A stretch of 64,000 bases of DNA, taken from NCBI GenBank assembly GCA_958496175.1, contig OY292277.1, forward strand, positions 20,974,282 to 21,038,281, given 5' to 3'. The translations under genes were made by a program, and so were the position numbers. The notes under the pieces are model-generated. The model did not search any database and was not told the DNA's origin. It saw only the letters and a list, made by a program, of their open reading frames with translations. Below are positions 24,301-35,849 of the stretch, piece after piece. The DNA comes from Sisyra terminalis (Eukaryota > Arthropoda > Insecta > Neuroptera > Sisyridae). Numbering within the stretch: position 1 is the first letter of the stretch; every line of letters starts with the position of its first letter.

Positions 24301-27300
24301 AATTCCTGTAGGTCATTAAAGATCGATTTTTGAATCAATGGTTTAGATCAGCCCTGGCCAACCCAAATTGCGCCCCGGGCCGCATTGACGACCTAAAATT
24401 TTCTAAGGGCCGCACGTACAAACATCATACAAAAATAATTTCATTTTTTTATCATTATAAATTTTATATACAGCGAGAAGTTTTGCTCGGGATATTTTGC
24501 TCACCAGAATTTGAACATTTGGTGTAAATAAAAAAAAATATAGATTTTCATAACTTTATTGTTATTTTAAAGACATTCTGAAGTACCCAATTTTATAAAA
24601 AAAATATTTCTTCATACATGACCACAGGCCGCACGTTTGGGCTTCGCGGGCCGCGGGTTGACCAGGGCTGGTTTAGATGATTGTTATATTTATAAAATAT
24701 GACCGTAGCTATGTTAGTTGATATTTATAACCGAAAAAAAAAGGTATAAATGATAGGAAATATCTATAATCAAATAAATTAGAACACAGTGTATGAAATA
24801 AATAGTAACTAATCAAATAGTTGAGCGCTTAAAGCCAAAGTAATATAAGTCGTAGTTGAATATAAATTTAAATTTTTCGCTTTTATTTGCTGAAACGATG
24901 TCTGGATAACCTTGGGTAATGAACAGTTTAAAGGAAAATTGAAGTCAAAGTTTCATTATTAAGTTGGTGGATTGCAGGCCAAAACACCTTCTGCGTGAAT
25001 TTTTTTTATAGCTATTTAGATAAAAGTTATTATATCTCCACATCGTAATAATGTGATTTACACCATTTTGACTTTAAGTGGCTCTATTTATTAATAGAAT
25101 GCTTTTAAGAAATGAAGCGTAGTATAAATTTTGAAATAACTGGATTTTGAATTTTGAATAGGAAATTACTTTTTTTATATGTGATTTTCTTCAAAATTAA
25201 ATCATCAACAATTAGTCGTATCATTTATATGAATAAACACTTACAGATGGTATCGCCCCCTTCAAATAACAACGGCTTAAAATATTGTTTAAAAATTTAA
25301 CATATACTTTTTTTTTAATTTTTCTCACAGACAACTGTAAGTGAATCAACATTAGTATGCCTCTTAGCTGGACGTCAACAAGCCATCACCAACTACCAAA
25401 AAGTCCATCCCGAATGGGATGCCTATGAAATTAACTCTCGTCTGGTCGCTTATTGTAGTGACCAAGCACACTCTTCAGTTGAAAAAGCCGGACTTATCGG
25501 CTTTGTTCAAATGCACTACGTAGAATCGGATGATCATTTGAGCATGAGAGGAAATAAATTACGTGAAGCTCTACATAAAGACATCGAGAAAGGACTTCTA
25601 CCATTCTGGGTAAGAATCAAATATTAAAAGCATCTATGAAATATGTTAGCAAAAATACAAAAACTAAATACTTCATCTAGTTTCATACAAAACTCACAGA
25701 AACGACAATAAATAAAAGCTCATTAAAAAGTATTCCAGTTAATTGCGTCCCACAGGATCTCATTGATTGATAGCGCTGCAACCGTCTTTTCTTCTAGATA
25801 TCATTTTAAGACGATTACAGTTTTCTATTTTCTTAATTACTGTTTTATAGTACAGAGAATGAAGCTTGTTACTTTATCCAAGCTTTTACAGGACAACGTC
25901 AACAGATTGTGAAAATTAAATTTGTCATTCGTATACGGAGAATTAATTTTAAGAGGATTATTGATGGGGATGTATTGAGATGTCTGATTATTTTATTTTT
26001 TTAGGTTTGTGTAACATTGGGAACTACTGGTGCGTGTTCGTTTGATAATTTGGAAGAAATTGCACCGATTTGCAAGGAATATGGATTGTGGATTCATGTC
26101 GATGCAGCTTATGCAGGGGCAGCGTTTATTTGTCCAGAATATAGGCATTGGTTAACTGGAGTGGAACATGTGGATTCTGTAGTTTTCAACTGCTCTAAGT
26201 GGTTAATGGTGAATTTTGATTGCACTGCTATGTGGTAAGAAATTATTTTTTTAATCACAATTTTTCATTCGTATAGAATCAAATTGTATTTTTATCGTTA
26301 TATACGAACATAATGAGATTAAAACTTGGTATTTGATTTTTATTTCTATAATTTGCAAAGAATTTTCCAATATTTAAATATTATATTTTACATATGTAAA
26401 AAACCAGGGTAAGAAACAGTGGAACTTTGCATCGTACATTCAATGTGGAACCCTTATACCTTCAGCATGAAAATTCAGGTAAAATCTATTTATAAAAATA
26501 ATATCAAATATTAAGACCGTACTTTTTTTAGGTCTAGCTGTGGATTTCATGGTATTATATTTTACAAACAAAAATAAAAAAAATGAACAAATTATAACCA
26601 TTTTATTTCAGCACTGGCAAATACCTTTGAGCAAAAGATTTCGAGCTTTGAAACTATGGTTTGTTCTGCGAAGCTTTGGAATTGTGGGCCTTCAAAAACA
26701 TATAAGAGAAGTATGCGATTTTGATAATTTCAAAAATCGAAAAAAAAAAAAATCTTATTTCAAATTTTTCATTTTTCAGGGAATTCGACTTGCACAAAAG
26801 TTTGAAGCACTTGTTTTAGCTGATCAACGTTTTGAGATTCCTGCAACTCGTCATCTAGGATTAGTTGTTTTTCGATTAATTGGGGAAAATGAATTAACTG
26901 AACGACTTTTAAAACGCCTGAATGGTCGTGGCCATGTGCACTGTGTTCCAGCGGCTTTAAAAAATAAATATGTTATTCGCTTTACGGTGACATCCCAAAA
27001 TACGACCAATGAAGATATTGTTAAAGATTGGATTGAGATTAAGACCGTGGCTACAGAAGTGCTCAAAGAATTTGGAATTAAACGGTCTATTGCTGGAGCC
27101 AGGGAAAAAGTTCCATTGGGAGGTTATTATTAATATGTGATGATGCATGAGAATATTTGCTTTAGTGTTAAAAATCTTTGACTAGAATTGGCTTTTGGTG
27201 GTTAATTCCCAAATGACCAAGTATTTGAATATTTTATTTTTCTATTCAATATCAATAAAATAATAAATATATTTCTTTTAAATAAGTACATAGGCATGCA

Positions 27301-30300
27301 TAAATGCATATCTCTTAAAACGATATGTGGTGTTTGTGATAGTTTTTCATAATTTTTGATTATCTGTTAATTTTTTGAATAATTTTAAATCATTCAAAAC
27401 TAAGACCTAAGGAAATACGAGATCAATTTTTCCCCCAACTACTTTCCGAACCCAAAATTGAAAAATAAATTAAACAATACAAATATTAGGGGAAACATTA
27501 CAATTTATAAAATTAATTTGCTGACCCGGCAAACTTCGTACTGCCTAACAGACAATGAGCGTAGTGTTTTTTGTAGGAATATTTTAGCTACACTTAGTTT
27601 AAATTTTTAATTACGCATAAAATGAATACAATTAAAAGTTCAATATTTCATTCGAATAATAAATATATATATAAAGAAAATAAGAATAAAATAAAAAAAA
27701 AAATTATTTCAATGTCATGTCAACCAATTCATATTTTGCTTTATCTTCATTGAAGCATCTTGTCATTACATTGACATACGAAGTTTGTAAAATCAGATAT
27801 CTTAACTGTATAAAACAAAGTCGAGTTAGTTAGAGTGTGTATAGCTAAAAACGACTGGACCGATTTGGATGATTTAAGATTTGTAAGATTCGTCTTCGCT
27901 CCGAATAGCAGAAAGACTATGGACATATCTTAACAATTCACGGATTTTTTTTTTAAAAATAAGTTTTCAAATAAATTAGGCTTGGCATTTTCCGCAATTG
28001 GCAGTTCACGTCACCCTCACTTAAATTTCAATGCTGTCAATTTAATATTGTCTGTATTTTTATTTAAAAAAACCATATAACCATTGAAATCATTGGAAGT
28101 TCTACGCAATGACTCATTATTATGTTTTGAAGGGGCAATGATTTGACTGCTTGGCAATTTCCCTCAAACATTGTCAATCATTCCATTATCGGATTCTGCC
28201 AATAAAATAAATAATTGCTTAAAATCATAAAATCTGTGGCACAATGTGAAGAAATTTCAGCTGGCGACATGAGAATTGCGTTACCGAATAATCCATCAGC
28301 TACATAATTTTTCAAGCAATTGTCCAATATTCAAAGTTGAATATTGGTATTGTCCATGTTCCTGTCGATGAATCTAATGTATTGATTTCATTTCTTTCGA
28401 ATTTCTTCAATTTCGTCTCATTCAGAAATTTAACATTATTGCTAACGTTTTTACAAATAGCTGAATAACAATTTCATCAGCTTAATTTGAATAAAAATTC
28501 AAACCATGAACACGGCTATCACCCATATTCATTTATTTTTAAGATAAATTTTCAATAGATAGATCATTTAGCAATACAATTCTCATATTTTTTTTCCAAC
28601 TGAAGATCTTCATATGGTTCCTTAAATTTTGTAACTTAAGGCAAGCATTTATTTTGTCGACAGCAGCCGATCCTTAATGTCTGAAATCATCCATTTTCTG
28701 GAAATATGTCAAAACAATCAAATATAAATGGAAAAGGTAAGTCAAATTGCAGAACGACCAACCTGGAAAAGTGTTTTCCAAACAATTGCTCGATATTAGT
28801 AATGAAAAAATCCCTGTTACATCTCTTAGATACATTACATTCCCTGCCAATTTTTGCCACTTGACTAAGTCAAAGACCGAACATTTGTTTAGGAACCTTT
28901 GTTCAAAATTACAAAAATCATGTTGGTTAAGCAAACATGTTATATTGGCTCCTAAAAACGTTGATATCAACGAAATGTGTATTCAGTTCAAATTAAGATA
29001 ACTGGCGAATTATTGAAATGCAATTCGGTTAATTCCGTTACTTTTAAAGATAATGTTGTCAATTATAAATAAAACTCTTAAATTTGCTGAAATTTTCCGG
29101 ATTACCACCTCATAATCTGTAATTAAAAGTCGGACCAGTAATCATCAATCAGTAATAATTAATATGTAGTGGGACATATAGACTAACCACATCTTTGTAA
29201 TAGCACCCGGCTTGCGGAAAAAAAATCATTGAATATCGTTACCGAAGCTATAATTTTGAAATGAAAATACAAAGATGAACACGTTTTGATTCCATACATC
29301 CCTACGATTTCGAACGATATGCCGTGAAACTTTAAATAAATACATTTTTCAGTGTGGCATTTGTAATGTCGATAAATAAATCGCAAAGATTGTTATAGAG
29401 TGGTTGTGGGTACAATTTTGAAAATTCATGTTTTTCACATGACCGATTATATATCGCCTATTTATCAATATTTACATACAAATTATTTCTTATAAATATA
29501 AATAAATCGTACACAATTTTGCACGCACTGCGTTGTAATACATAACAAATGCAGAAGGAAATGTCAAAATGACCCGCATTTATAACAATCACCCAAAATA
29601 TTTTAATATATATTTTTTTTAAAACGAATTCAATAAATAAAAATGTCTAATACAAACGGTCGCTATGCGTTTTTCATAACAAATCACAGGCATCGATGAT
29701 TACAAATAATATATAGGCAAACGTGTGTACAAAATTGCAGAAGATGCCAAGGGACACCCTAATCTTCTAGAAGTATGAAATATACTTTATATCCGTTTTT
29801 CATGCCTACCAAATATACATAGAAAATTTCATGAAAATTGGTCCAGCCGTATCGGAGGAGTTTGATTACAAACACCGTGACACGTATACCGTGATATGTA
29901 TACATAAAATATAATTTAAAGTTTAAGAGATCAGAAAAAAATTTTTTCATGGAAATCACTTTTATATTAAATGAAACCATAAACAAATAGTTTTACTTTT
30001 TTTAATACTTCAGCAAAGATTCTCATTCAAAAAAAATGCATAAAATGTTAAGTACTAAGTTTAATCTCTGTATTCCTTTTTAGAAACGCGCGAAAGAAAT
30101 GAAAATTTCGGCTCGAGCTTACTATTGGCTAATTCACCAATGTCACCAAAAGTTGTGAATGGAAGTTTTGCAGCTATTTATGATCACGAAGATGTTCTTT
30201 CCGAATGTGCAAGAGTGTTTTCTAAGTTCTTAACATCGAATGTTCAAGACAGCCCTGGTACGTGGGTACAACATCTTATGCATGTTATGATGTTTTATAA

Positions 30301-32104
30301 CGAAGGTATAGTTTTTGGTCGCAAACAGGGCTCTAGCAATTAAAATTAAATTTTCTCGAACTCTCGGACCATTTTCTCGAATTTTAATTCTCGTATACTG
30401 GTTTAAATTTTTTTAAATATGATGTATTAGAAGTTATTGGTATATTTATTAAACTAAAGTTATCTAACCCTGCGAATTAAAAATAAACAATACAGATTAT
30501 TGTATATTTTAAATGCCTAAAAAATGAAAGGAAATGGTTTTGAAGGGAAGTAATAATTCCAAGAATTAAATTTGAGGAAATAATAGGGGGACCGGAAAAT
30601 AATGCCGTTGTTTTAAAATAAAAGTAAACATAAAATTTTAAACCAAGATTTAAGTTAAAATTGATTATTAAATTACATTTTTTATTTTTAAAGTCGCATC
30701 AACTTCTCAGGTTATTAGCGACTATAGGACATAGTCTAAACCTTTGATACCATCTATTTTTCGACACCTGGAGGGCAAATTTTTAATGCCAAATTCGAAA
30801 AAGGCAATTAATTACTAAAAAAAAATATCTGAAAATCACATTTTAAATATCAATTAATTTTTAAATTTTCTTAGCACTTAGAAAATGTAGCGATTGAAAT
30901 AGATACAAATTCGACGGAGCTACTTTGGACGATTATGGTGAGTAAAAAAGTGGTGCAAAAAAGTTTTGCATTATCTTGTTGCAAATTATTATCCCCATTA
31001 ACAATTCTTGGGTACTTGATTGGGTTAACTAATATTGATTCCAAATATTTGACAGCTCTTTGACTGTCTGGTATCGACTTCTCTTCGTAGGTAAGTACTT
31101 CTCCTTCCCTTAACAACCCATCTTATTGGTTATTTTTTTTTTTTTATAATCTTGGTTGATACTAGTTGAAGAACTCAAAATTATCAAATTAACTTAAACT
31201 AATTTTTCATTAGTAAACATCTAACGCACTTGGATAAATTTTGAAAATGTTTTTTGTTTTAGGCAACTTTGCGTTACGACTCTGTAAAACTCAAAGGGTA
31301 TATAATATAAAATTCTTTCAAGCATTTATCAAACAATTTCAATATAAATTTCAAAATTATTAATACTTTTTAATCTTCAACAAGTAAACAAACCATTCTT
31401 ATCATAAAATATAATTTGCACAACTTTGAAATAATTTATGAATAAATTGCAATTGAATGTCTATGCGTTCAACAACGACATTACTTTCCGATCCTCTTTT
31501 ACTAACAATCTTCTTTAACTAACCTTTATACTTGGTATTGGTGCTGGTTAAAATTCAAAAATATTTCTAAAAAATGCATGAATCTTACAACTTAACTATG
31601 CTAGATTCAAACAATAAATTGCCCTAATGACGAAAGGCTAGACTTAATACAATTCGCAGCTTCCAAATAAAATCAATTCAAATCAATATAATCATTTGTT
31701 TGATAGCAATGCGTCGTCGAATCCGTGGTATTCTCATGACCGGAAAACAATATTCTTTGGACTCCCGCATGGACCTAGTTCATGGCATTGTTACCAACGT
31801 TTCTCAACGTCCAGCTTCTGAGCCCAACGGATGTTCTTCCGTACTTCCGTTAATGGTGGAAGATTTCTCCGAAAATGATGAAGCTTCTGGATCAAGCGAA
31901 AATAAGGATGAGTCTCCGAATAAGATAACTGATGATGTGTTTTTGGTACCACCACAACCACGTCATTACCGATCTCGTTCTGTGGATAATACACCAAACA
32001 GTGGATGTAATTTAACTCAAGAAAACCTCAGCAAAACTGAAGAACGGCTTGCTACAATTACATTATGTTCCAAATGTGGACATACTACTGCACACAACGC
32101 TTAA
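21399..32104 (+). CDS. Hdc: Histidine decarboxylase (PLP-dependent), complete, 11 coding exons
   Basis: Converts L-histidine to histamine in the cytosol with pyridoxal phosphate. Exons: 21399-21426, 21931-22217, 22283-22402, 25331-25609, 26005-26234, 26408-26478, 26532-26551, 26612-26710, 26780-27122, 30084-30257, 31707-32104; 2049 bases, 682 residues plus TAA. Residues fall exactly on the numbering of the group II decarboxylases: H192 (YCSDQAHSS), D271 (HVDAAYAG), PLP lysine K303 ([10 protein letters not shown]) and Y332. S352 in WQIPLSKRF sits where HDC has serine and DOPA decarboxylase has glycine, which with the tail ([20 protein letters not shown], then [20 protein letters not shown]) separates Hdc from Ddc. 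The tail is shorter than in Drosophila (847 residues) and ends with S/E/N-rich sequence and [10 protein letters not shown]. Donors for exons 9 and 10 were chosen by matching insect HDC; reading through them gives short alternative ends. Odd: cysteine replaces the usual proline before S-K. Confidence 0.95.
23299..23524. mobile_element. ~225-bp MITE (CACCCACAATCTGGC family), in Hdc intron 3
   Basis: Inverted ends GGTTCAATTGTACTTTAACA and the complement of TAGGCTCATGTGTACTATAG, each followed by CACCCACAATCTGGCAATGT; centre contains TTCTAATATGGTATAATTC. Same order as the copy at 18583. Confidence 0.85.
23569..23794. mobile_element. ~225-bp MITE, second copy in Hdc intron 3
   Basis: Ends ACTCAAGTGTATTCTAGCAC and the complement of AGGCTCAAGTGTACTTTAGC. 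Its centre is inverted relative to the copy at 23299, from which only about 44 bases separate it, so these are independent insertions or a local duplication with inversion. No ORF. Confidence 0.85.
24349..24670. mobile_element. hAT-type MITE with perfect 8-bp target-site duplication
   Basis: Starts CAGCCCTGGCCAACCC and ends in the complement of CAGCCCTGGTCAACCCGCGG. GTTTAGAT is repeated exactly on both sides (24341-24348 and 24671-24678). 322 bases, GC-rich ends, no transposase. It lies in Hdc intron 3 (22403-25330); the rest of that intron is AT-rich with no gene seen. Confidence 0.95.
27123..27267 (+). promoter_or_regulatory. Possible alternative Hdc 3' end by intronic polyadenylation
   Basis: If the exon 9 donor (GGAG|GTTATT) is not used, the frame continues GGYY and stops at 27131-27133, giving a 495-residue protein that keeps the whole decarboxylase domain. 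Two AATAAA hexamers follow at 27254 and 27262. The length is like DOPA decarboxylase or processed mammalian HDC. Inferred; could be chance in AT-rich intron sequence. Confidence 0.35.
27519..29960 (+). mobile_element. Decayed Helitron, in Hdc intron 9
   Basis: A relic of a rolling-circle transposon, defined by the helicase pseudogene inside it. The outer stretches CTGACCCGGCAAACTTCGTA (27521) and the 29750-29910 block (ATTGGTCCAGCCGTATCGGAG, GTGACACGTATACCGTGA) look like parts of the same repeat family, but exact ends (5' TC, 3' CTRR with hairpin) could not be fixed. Confidence 0.5.
28747..29410 (+). pseudogene. Helitron helicase (Pif1-like) C-terminal pseudogene
   Basis: The frame 28747-29001 contains [28 protein letters not shown], the segment around helicase motif V of Helitron proteins. 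About 29109-29145 reads PPHNL, stop, LKVGPVI, the PPHxLxLKVGxPI block with a glutamine codon changed to TAA. 29278-29320 reads [14 protein letters not shown]. Further frame breaks follow, and the expected SINKSQGQT block is recognisable only as SINKS-like fragments near 29367. Clearly inactive. No Rep domain was found upstream. Confidence 0.75.
30880..31440 (+). repeat. Exon-like duplicated segment, copy 2 (Hdc intron 10)
   Basis: Aligns with 17471-18050. The left end reads as a 63-base phase-0 exon after TTTTCTTAG (30876), [20 protein letters not shown] plus M, ending at a GTGAGT donor at 30940. A weaker third match (NVDIINIEIDKF before GTGAGT) is at about 35617-35654. The alignment continues far beyond the would-be exon, so whole segments were copied. 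Function unknown. Confidence 0.5.
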
Positions 32105-32108
32105 TAAA
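32103..32108 (+). promoter_or_regulatory. AATAAA overlapping the Hdc stop codon
   Basis: The hexamer overlaps TAA at 32102-32104. Too close to be the sole poly(A) signal of a normal 3' UTR; further AATAAA copies occur in the AT-rich 300 bases after it (for example 32500-32600). Confidence 0.3.
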
Positions 32109-32498
32109 ATCGATGTTTATTCCAATTTAATCTAATCGTAATTTTAATCTCATTATTGCATTAGAAAATCATATTGAAAATATAAATGTTTGATTAGGAA
32201 AATAATTATTCACATATTCGCGTATTTACGTTTATATTTAAGCTGTTATTGAAAAAAAATTATTTCGATTGTTGAAAACAATACTGCTGTGAATGCCAAT
32301 AACTATTTCAAATTAAATGTATCTAATACTTATGAAAATTGATGTATAGATCAGAAAATATAATAATGAGCAAGTAAAAACTACGATTTATTAGTTTAAA
32401 TGTATGTGTCATATATCTCATAATTCATCATATAAATCTATAAACTTTATTCAACTTTAGTTCTTTCTACTAAGTTACAAATTCGATAAGAATGTGAA

Positions 32499-32594
32499 AT
32501 AAATTAAATTATTAATAAGTTATTAAAGTTCATTACCATTAATAAATAAATTAAATTATTAATAAGTTATTAAAGTTCATTACCATTAATAAAT
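32499..32594. repeat. Two tandem copies of a 47-bp unit
   Basis: The block containing AAATTAAATTATTAATAAGT and TATTAAAGTTCATTACC occurs twice in direct order with a 47-base period, followed by a partial third AATAAATAAATTA. Identical copies, so recent slippage. It lies about 400 bases after the Hdc stop, possibly within the 3' UTR. Confidence 0.9.
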
Positions 32595-32599
32595 AAATT

Positions 32600-34053
32600 A
32601 TATCATCTATAACCATTCATCATTAAATTGTTGGTATAAATCATTATATTCCATGGGAGACAGAGTGCGTTATTTAAAAACTTGATTTTTATAACAACGC
32701 CTCCGCTATTTTTAAATTATGAGTAAAATAACTTAGTATATTATGTGAAAACAATTTTTGAATCATACTCAATCTAAATTAAATTTGGAAAGAATTGCTA
32801 AGAATCTTATTGCTACATATGCATGTAGTGAAAAAACTACGAAATAATATTGAGGGTAATACATCATTCATTTAACTATGGGACGTCAAAATTATTAGTG
32901 AATACAAATATGTGGGGTGTTATCAATCGGTTTTGAAAAAAAAAATAATTAAATTTGAAAATAACTTTTTTATTTAAATCGATAATTGGAAATATATAAA
33001 CCTCTAAGACCGTTAATAATATTCTTGTCTAGTTGGTATTAGGTTTACCATGTAGTTTATGAGATTTATAATATATTTAAGGGAGTAGTCTATTAAATAA
33101 ACAATTGAAAAAATTCCATAGAACGTATGGATAAATTCAAGAAATATTATAGTAAAATAATGAAACGAAATAAAAAATATTTTAGAGTAATAATATGTTA
33201 CACACATATCTAATGATTATTATTTAAAGGTCTTTGATTTTAATATACATAAAGCCAATATAATTCAAAAACGCCCATTAACACACTCTAAATCGATCTA
33301 TGTATATGCATGCCCTTTTCACAGATCCTTAATTTATTTAAAAAAATCATATTTGTAAACATAATCTAAGATAAACTGCTATTAAAATAAAAAAAAATGA
33401 CTCATATCAATTTTACTTTAAAAATTAACCTTTATAATTTATTGAGCTAAATTTTAAATTATTAGATCTTTAGCACAAAACTAAAAGAGCAAAATAAAAT
33501 AACTGATATATAAACTAACATATTGTTGGAGAACTAAAATAAATTTTAAATAAAACCATTTTTATGGCATTCGTTGAAACTTATAAATTATATGCGTGCT
33601 ATTATGTAATGCATGAATTCAAGATAGTGGACCTAATAAACCAAATTTTTGTCTAATTAATTGGCAAATTAAAAGTTTTAATGTTGTGAATTAATAAGTT
33701 TGAAAAATATTTCTTATTCCTTGTTTCTTTCCTTAGAGCTGAAAATTTAAAAAATATAAAACGTGGCGGGTGAAGGAAGTTTTATTGTTGATTGGTTGGT
33801 AAAAATTATGATTCTGGCTTTATTGGTGTGTCAAAAAGCTTTACGTTTGTCATTGTCAATCGATAATATCAAACTTTTATCGCTTAGATCGAAAATATAA
33901 GCATTCTACGTTAATTATCAAAGATGTAAAAACCAATGATATATTTCATTATTCTAAAATTAATGGGAATGAATTGGGCCAGCAGATTTCAATTGTTCGA
34001 TCCTTTAAGCCTTAAGGAACAGAAAGAAAGAAAGACGTTGGAGCTGCATTACT
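32600..34053. other. No gene seen
   Basis: Very AT-rich; no splice-consistent coding, RNA gene or recognised repeat before the palindromic cluster at 34054. Confidence 0.5.
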
Positions 34054-34919
34054 GGTATAAGCTTGGATCAGGAACGTCGAAATTTGAGAACTGTTTTTTA
34101 AAATGGTTTCGATATTATTCCTGTACGTATTGTTCACTCGAATGCAATTTGTACGTAAATTTTGACATGTCAGAAATAAAGTAATGTTATTTTCAAATAT
34201 GTATTTATATTGTATTATGTAAAATTAAATGGTATAAGCTTAGATCAGGAACGTCGAGATATTCCAAACTGTAGGTAACTATTCCGAATGGGTACGTATT
34301 GTTCACTCGAATGCAATATGTACGTAAACTTTGACAAGCCAGAAATGAAAAAGCGACAGTTATTTTTACTATGGTCCGATTTAATCGCGAATTAAATTAA
34401 AACAAAGTCGAAAATGCAACGTTGCCAAATTGTGGGTGTGCTAAAGTGTACTTTACTTAGAAAATTTAATTTTACATAATACAATATAAATACATAATTG
34501 AAAATAACAAATCTCGACGTTCCTGATCCAAGCTTATACCTTTTTCGTTACTCATCTAAAAATTAAAAGATTTTTGGGTAACGTAGAAATTTAGTATAAC
34601 TTTAATATCGAAACCATTCAAAAAAATTCTCAAATTTCGACGTTCCTGATCCAAGCTTATACCAATTACATTTTCTAAATAAAGTCTACTTTGGGCAAGT
34701 CCACTTCAGCACACCCACAATTTGGCAACGTTGCATTTTCGATTTTGTTTTAATTTAATTCGCGATTAAAGCGGTCCATAATAAAAATAATCGTCAATTC
34801 TTCATTTCTGGCTTGTCAAAGTTTACGTACAGATTGCATTCGAATGAACAATACGTACCCATTCGGAATAGTTATCTACAGTTCAAAATATCTCGACGTT
34901 CCTGATCCAAGCTTATACC
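34054..34919. repeat. Complex palindromic repeat cluster with five copies of a 27-bp motif
   Basis: GGTATAAGCTTGGATCAGGA followed by ACGTCGA occurs forward at 34054 and 34231 and reversed at about 34514, 34637 and 34893. Three nested inverted pairs are visible: 34054-34110 with 34600-34663; 34190-34230 with 34463-34505; 34231-34352 with 34800-34919. Between them, 34370-34455 and 34700-34785 are the two halves of a ~225-bp MITE (CACAATTTGGCAACGTTGCA). The simplest reading is successive insertion of foldback elements into each other, followed by rearrangement. No ORF is supported. Confidence 0.8.
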
Positions 34920-35353
34920 GCATTACTTGCTACTTTGTCAGAGTGACACCAAAATACGTCAATATTGTTAATATTTAATTTTGATTTCCGAAAAAAACAT
35001 AAAATTTCAATTTTTATTTTTATTGAAATGAAATTATTATTCGTACTTCAAAACTGATTTTTTTAATATAGTATAGAAAAATTATGGTAAAAGGTACTAC
35101 AATACTTTGTTACTTGTGTTATTGACTGTTGCAGTATAGGACCCGAACGAACGTATCGTATTTTTTACCATGCGACATCGTAAAAGGTACTTATAAGTAA
35201 AAATAGTTTATGTACTATATAATCCTTGTATAAGTCTGTTCATACACAAGTAGTGTCATTCTTATAGGTTCATTGAAAATAGGGTTTAGCCAGAAAATAT
35301 TAGGCTGGATACATAGTTGAATCCTTTTTAATAATATGTATGTACCGATTAGA

Positions 35354-35447
35354 TCCGCGAATATAGAAATCTTTAGCCGCGAATACAGAAATTGGATCGC
35401 ACTTTTTTAATCCGCGAATAGTGAAAACGCGAATGAAGAAAGAGCGA
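35354..35447. repeat. Cluster of five CGCGAAT-like motifs
   Basis: CCGCGAATA, CCGCGAATAC, CCGCGAATAG, CGCGAATG and GCGAATAA occur within about 95 bases in AT-rich surroundings. It may be the degraded end of a pogo/Tigger-type transposon or a DNA-binding site array. No partner end was seen. Confidence 0.4.
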
Positions 35448-35849
35448 ATAAGGAGCTTTTAATGTATACAAACATAAAAAAATATTGAAATAGTTTGTCT
35501 TAAAAATTTTCCTTACAACTAGGACTTTTTGGTTTTGGATATACTAAATACCAAATAAATATTATAAAAATGCGTTATTCACATTGATTACTCGTTTGAA
35601 ATTGTAAAAATTGCAAAAACGTAGATATCATTAATATTGAAATAGATAAATTTGGTGAGTAATGAAATATAAAGTTTTTTTTTTGTATAATTATTGGGTT
35701 AAATTTTTTAGGTTTATAAATAATTTAAACATTTATTTTCTTGTGTTCTAATAAATAAATGTCAAAAAACAATATTACTAACAAAAATGTTTATACATGA
35801 ACTTGGATATGGTCCAAATGTAAAGTTAACTCTTCAATGCATAGCGAAC

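Noticed and set aside
26851..27148. Minus-strand open frames over Hdc exon 9
   Set aside because: Antisense shadows of the Hdc coding exon.
30258..30343. Extension of Hdc exon 10 to a stop at 30343
   Set aside because: The donor CCTG|GTACGT followed by exon 11 gives DSPAMRRR, matching insect HDC (ESPSMRRR); the read-through sequence has no HDC similarity.
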